NCBI RefSeq assembly: GCF_938031315.1
Contig: NZ_CALHHT010000388.1
Location: forward strand, 1-7,286
Direction: 5' to 3'
Source of the DNA: an uncultured Campylobacter sp.
GTDB taxonomy: Bacteria; Campylobacterota; Campylobacteria; Campylobacterales; Campylobacteraceae
DNA length: 7,286 bases
How positions within the stretch are numbered: the stretch's first letter is position 1; the number at the start of each line of letters is the position of its first letter. Position numbers and translations under genes: made by a program. The notes beneath the pieces were generated by a model. It had not been told where the DNA came from and made no database searches. It was given only the letters and a program-made list of their open reading frames with translations. This document shows positions 6,404 through 7,286 of the stretch, in pieces.

Positions 6404-6409
6404 TATAAT
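6404..6409 (+). promoter_or_regulatory. Consensus -10 promoter element for the gene at 6435
   Basis: A perfect TATAAT lies 25 nt upstream of the start codon at 6435, a sensible distance for a short leader. There is no recognisable -35 about 17 bp upstream (that position reads TAAAAT), which is usual for Campylobacter sigma-70 promoters. The ribosome-binding site AAGGAG at 6423-6428 follows with a 6-nt spacer. This makes the downstream gene a transcription unit separate from serC. Confidence 0.6.
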
Positions 6410-6434
6410 CACTTCAAATTTCAAGGAGCCGCAA

Positions 6435-7286
6435 ATGCTAAGATCATATCCTCTTGCGATGCAGGGCGTGGAGTTTCGCGGACACGGCGTGACGGGCATT
6501 TACGAGATGGGCGAGCGGATAGCCTTCGTCCACTTTGCTTTCGCAGCCCCTAGCGAGCAAAACATCGCCGCGAAGCTAACGCCCGGCTACGTGCTGCTAG
6601 ATACGTTTTCGCGCGATTTTAGCGAGCACAAAAGATCGGTACTCGCCTACGAGCAGCGCGAAATTTTCTTCGCCGCCTCCGCGCTTTGTTACCCACAGGA
6701 CGGCCACTTCATGCTAAATACGAGATATTGCGAGGGCTTCGTCGATTCGCCCGCAAAGCTCATCAAAATACAAGACGGCGAAATGAGCGAGCTTGGCGAC
6801 GCTCCAACGCCCGTGAAGCAGATCTACAACGATGCGCGAACCTACGAGTTTGACGGCTTTGCCGTGCGGATGAGTTCGCCCTTTATGATGGAGTGCAGAG
6901 CCTCGCAAGGCGGGTCAAATTTAAACGGTGCGGCGGCTGAATTGGGCGGCACAGTAAATTTCAGCGGCGCGGCGGAAGAAAATTTAAAAAATTCCTCCGA
7001 AAATCACGATGCGGCGGCTGTTTGTAAAGCGAGCAAAAGCGATCCGCGTAATGAAACGAGCGAAACGAAAGATAAAATTTCAAACGGCGGCAAGCAGCCC
7101 TGCAAAAAAGCGGCCGCAAAAGGCAAAATGCTTTGGCGACTGAAGCTCGGCGCGTATCTATATACGCCCGTTTGCCTTCGTGGCGGAGCGACGTCGCATT
7201 TTGATGCGCAAGGTAAGCGGCAGGGTCGAGAGACGCTGTATTTCGGCACCGCGGGCAAGGGCGGGCACCTATACGCCGTAGACGCG
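6435..7286 (+). CDS. Protein of unknown function with a PQQ-like beta-propeller segment (3' end cut by the window)
   Basis: The frame is open from ATG 6435 to the last base, 284 codons without a stop, with a strong ribosome-binding site and a TATAAT upstream; opposite-strand frames here are shorter shadows. There is no signal peptide or membrane helix, so it appears cytoplasmic. Residues 1-155 are rich in short beta-strand-like stretches and match no family I recognise. Residues about 157-231 form a low-complexity linker rich in Gly, Ala, Ser, Asn, Glu and Lys. From Met232, the pattern LWRLKLGAYLYTPV, then LYFGTAGKGGHLYAVDA at the window end, resembles a PQQ-type propeller blade (tPv...vyfGt..g.lyAlDa). 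More blades are expected beyond the edge. I do not recall a counterpart after serC in C. jejuni. That it is a gene is well supported; the fold is a moderate inference and the function unknown. Confidence 0.85.
   Translation, partial: MLRSYPLAMQGVEFRGHGVTGIYEMGERIAFVHFAFAAPSEQNIAAKLTPGYVLLDTFSRDFSEHKRSVLAYEQREIFFAASALCYPQDGHFMLNTRYCEGFVDSPAKLIKIQDGEMSELGDAPTPVKQIYNDARTYEFDGFAVRMSSPFMMECRASQGGSNLNGAAAELGGTVNFSGAAEENLKNSSENHDAAAVCKASKSDPRNETSETKDKISNGGKQPCKKAAAKGKMLWRLKLGAYLYTPVCLRGGATSHFDAQGKRQGRETLYFGTAGKGGHLYAVDA

Larger units (their letters stand above)
6196..6434. other. 239-nt intergenic region dense in AAATTT words
   Basis: No supported gene lies here: the longest frames I checked are under about 20 codons and lack ribosome-binding sites. 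By hand count it holds eleven AAATTT hexamers (starting at 6204, 6258, 6268, 6286, 6300, 6327, 6335, 6356, 6375, 6394 and 6416), an exact 11-bp direct repeat GCGAAATTTTA (6265-6275 and 6297-6307, 32 bp apart), and the inverted pair GTTTGAGC / GCTCAAAC (6215-6222 and 6313-6320), besides the terminator, inverted-repeat and promoter entries listed separately. Confidence 0.7.

Overview
The window reads as a stretch of ordinary chromosome from an epsilonproteobacterium, most likely a Campylobacter species with a GC content well above that of C. jejuni (the gracilis/curvus/rectus/showae type of genome). The evidence is the gene order dxs - perR - (unknown) - ubiE - xseA - serC, which I remember from C. 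jejuni (the Cj0321-Cj0326 neighbourhood), protein-level similarity to Campylobacter versions of these genes, and the very frequent AAATTT / AAAATTTT words set in otherwise GC-rich coding DNA. The species is an inference; the genus is fairly secure.

Layout, all genes on the + strand. Positions 1-1268 hold the C-terminal two thirds of 1-deoxy-D-xylulose-5-phosphate synthase (dxs), cut by the left edge. A 65-nt gap with a probable promoter and candidate operator repeats precedes perR (1334-1744), a Fur-family peroxide sensor. After 48 nt with an extended -10 comes a tight cluster: a CYTH-CHAD two-domain protein (1793-3211), ubiE (3221-3949, GTG start), xseA (3942-5108, overlapping ubiE by 8 nt) and serC (5119-6195). 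Gaps inside the cluster are 9, -8 and 10 nt, so it is very probably one operon. A 239-nt intergenic region (6196-6434) carries a weak terminator candidate, nested inverted repeats and eleven AAATTT words. A separately promoted gene then starts at 6435 and runs open off the right edge: a protein of unrecognised family whose last visible segment looks like a PQQ-type beta-propeller blade.

The genes serve different housekeeping jobs: isoprenoid precursor synthesis (Dxs), final methylation of the menaquinone ring (UbiE; Dxs also supplies its prenyl tail), oxidative-stress control (PerR), DNA repair (XseA) and serine/PLP metabolism (SerC). The CYTH-CHAD protein points to polyphosphate or another anionic polymer. 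I see no mobile element, CRISPR array, tRNA or rRNA.

I find no complete new multi-gene system here. The points most worth following are the CYTH domain whose metal-binding acidic residues have been replaced, in part by basic ones; the structured AAATTT-rich gap before the unknown propeller gene; the 75-residue low-complexity insert in that gene; and an unusual Q-to-P change next to the catalytic glutamate of Dxs.
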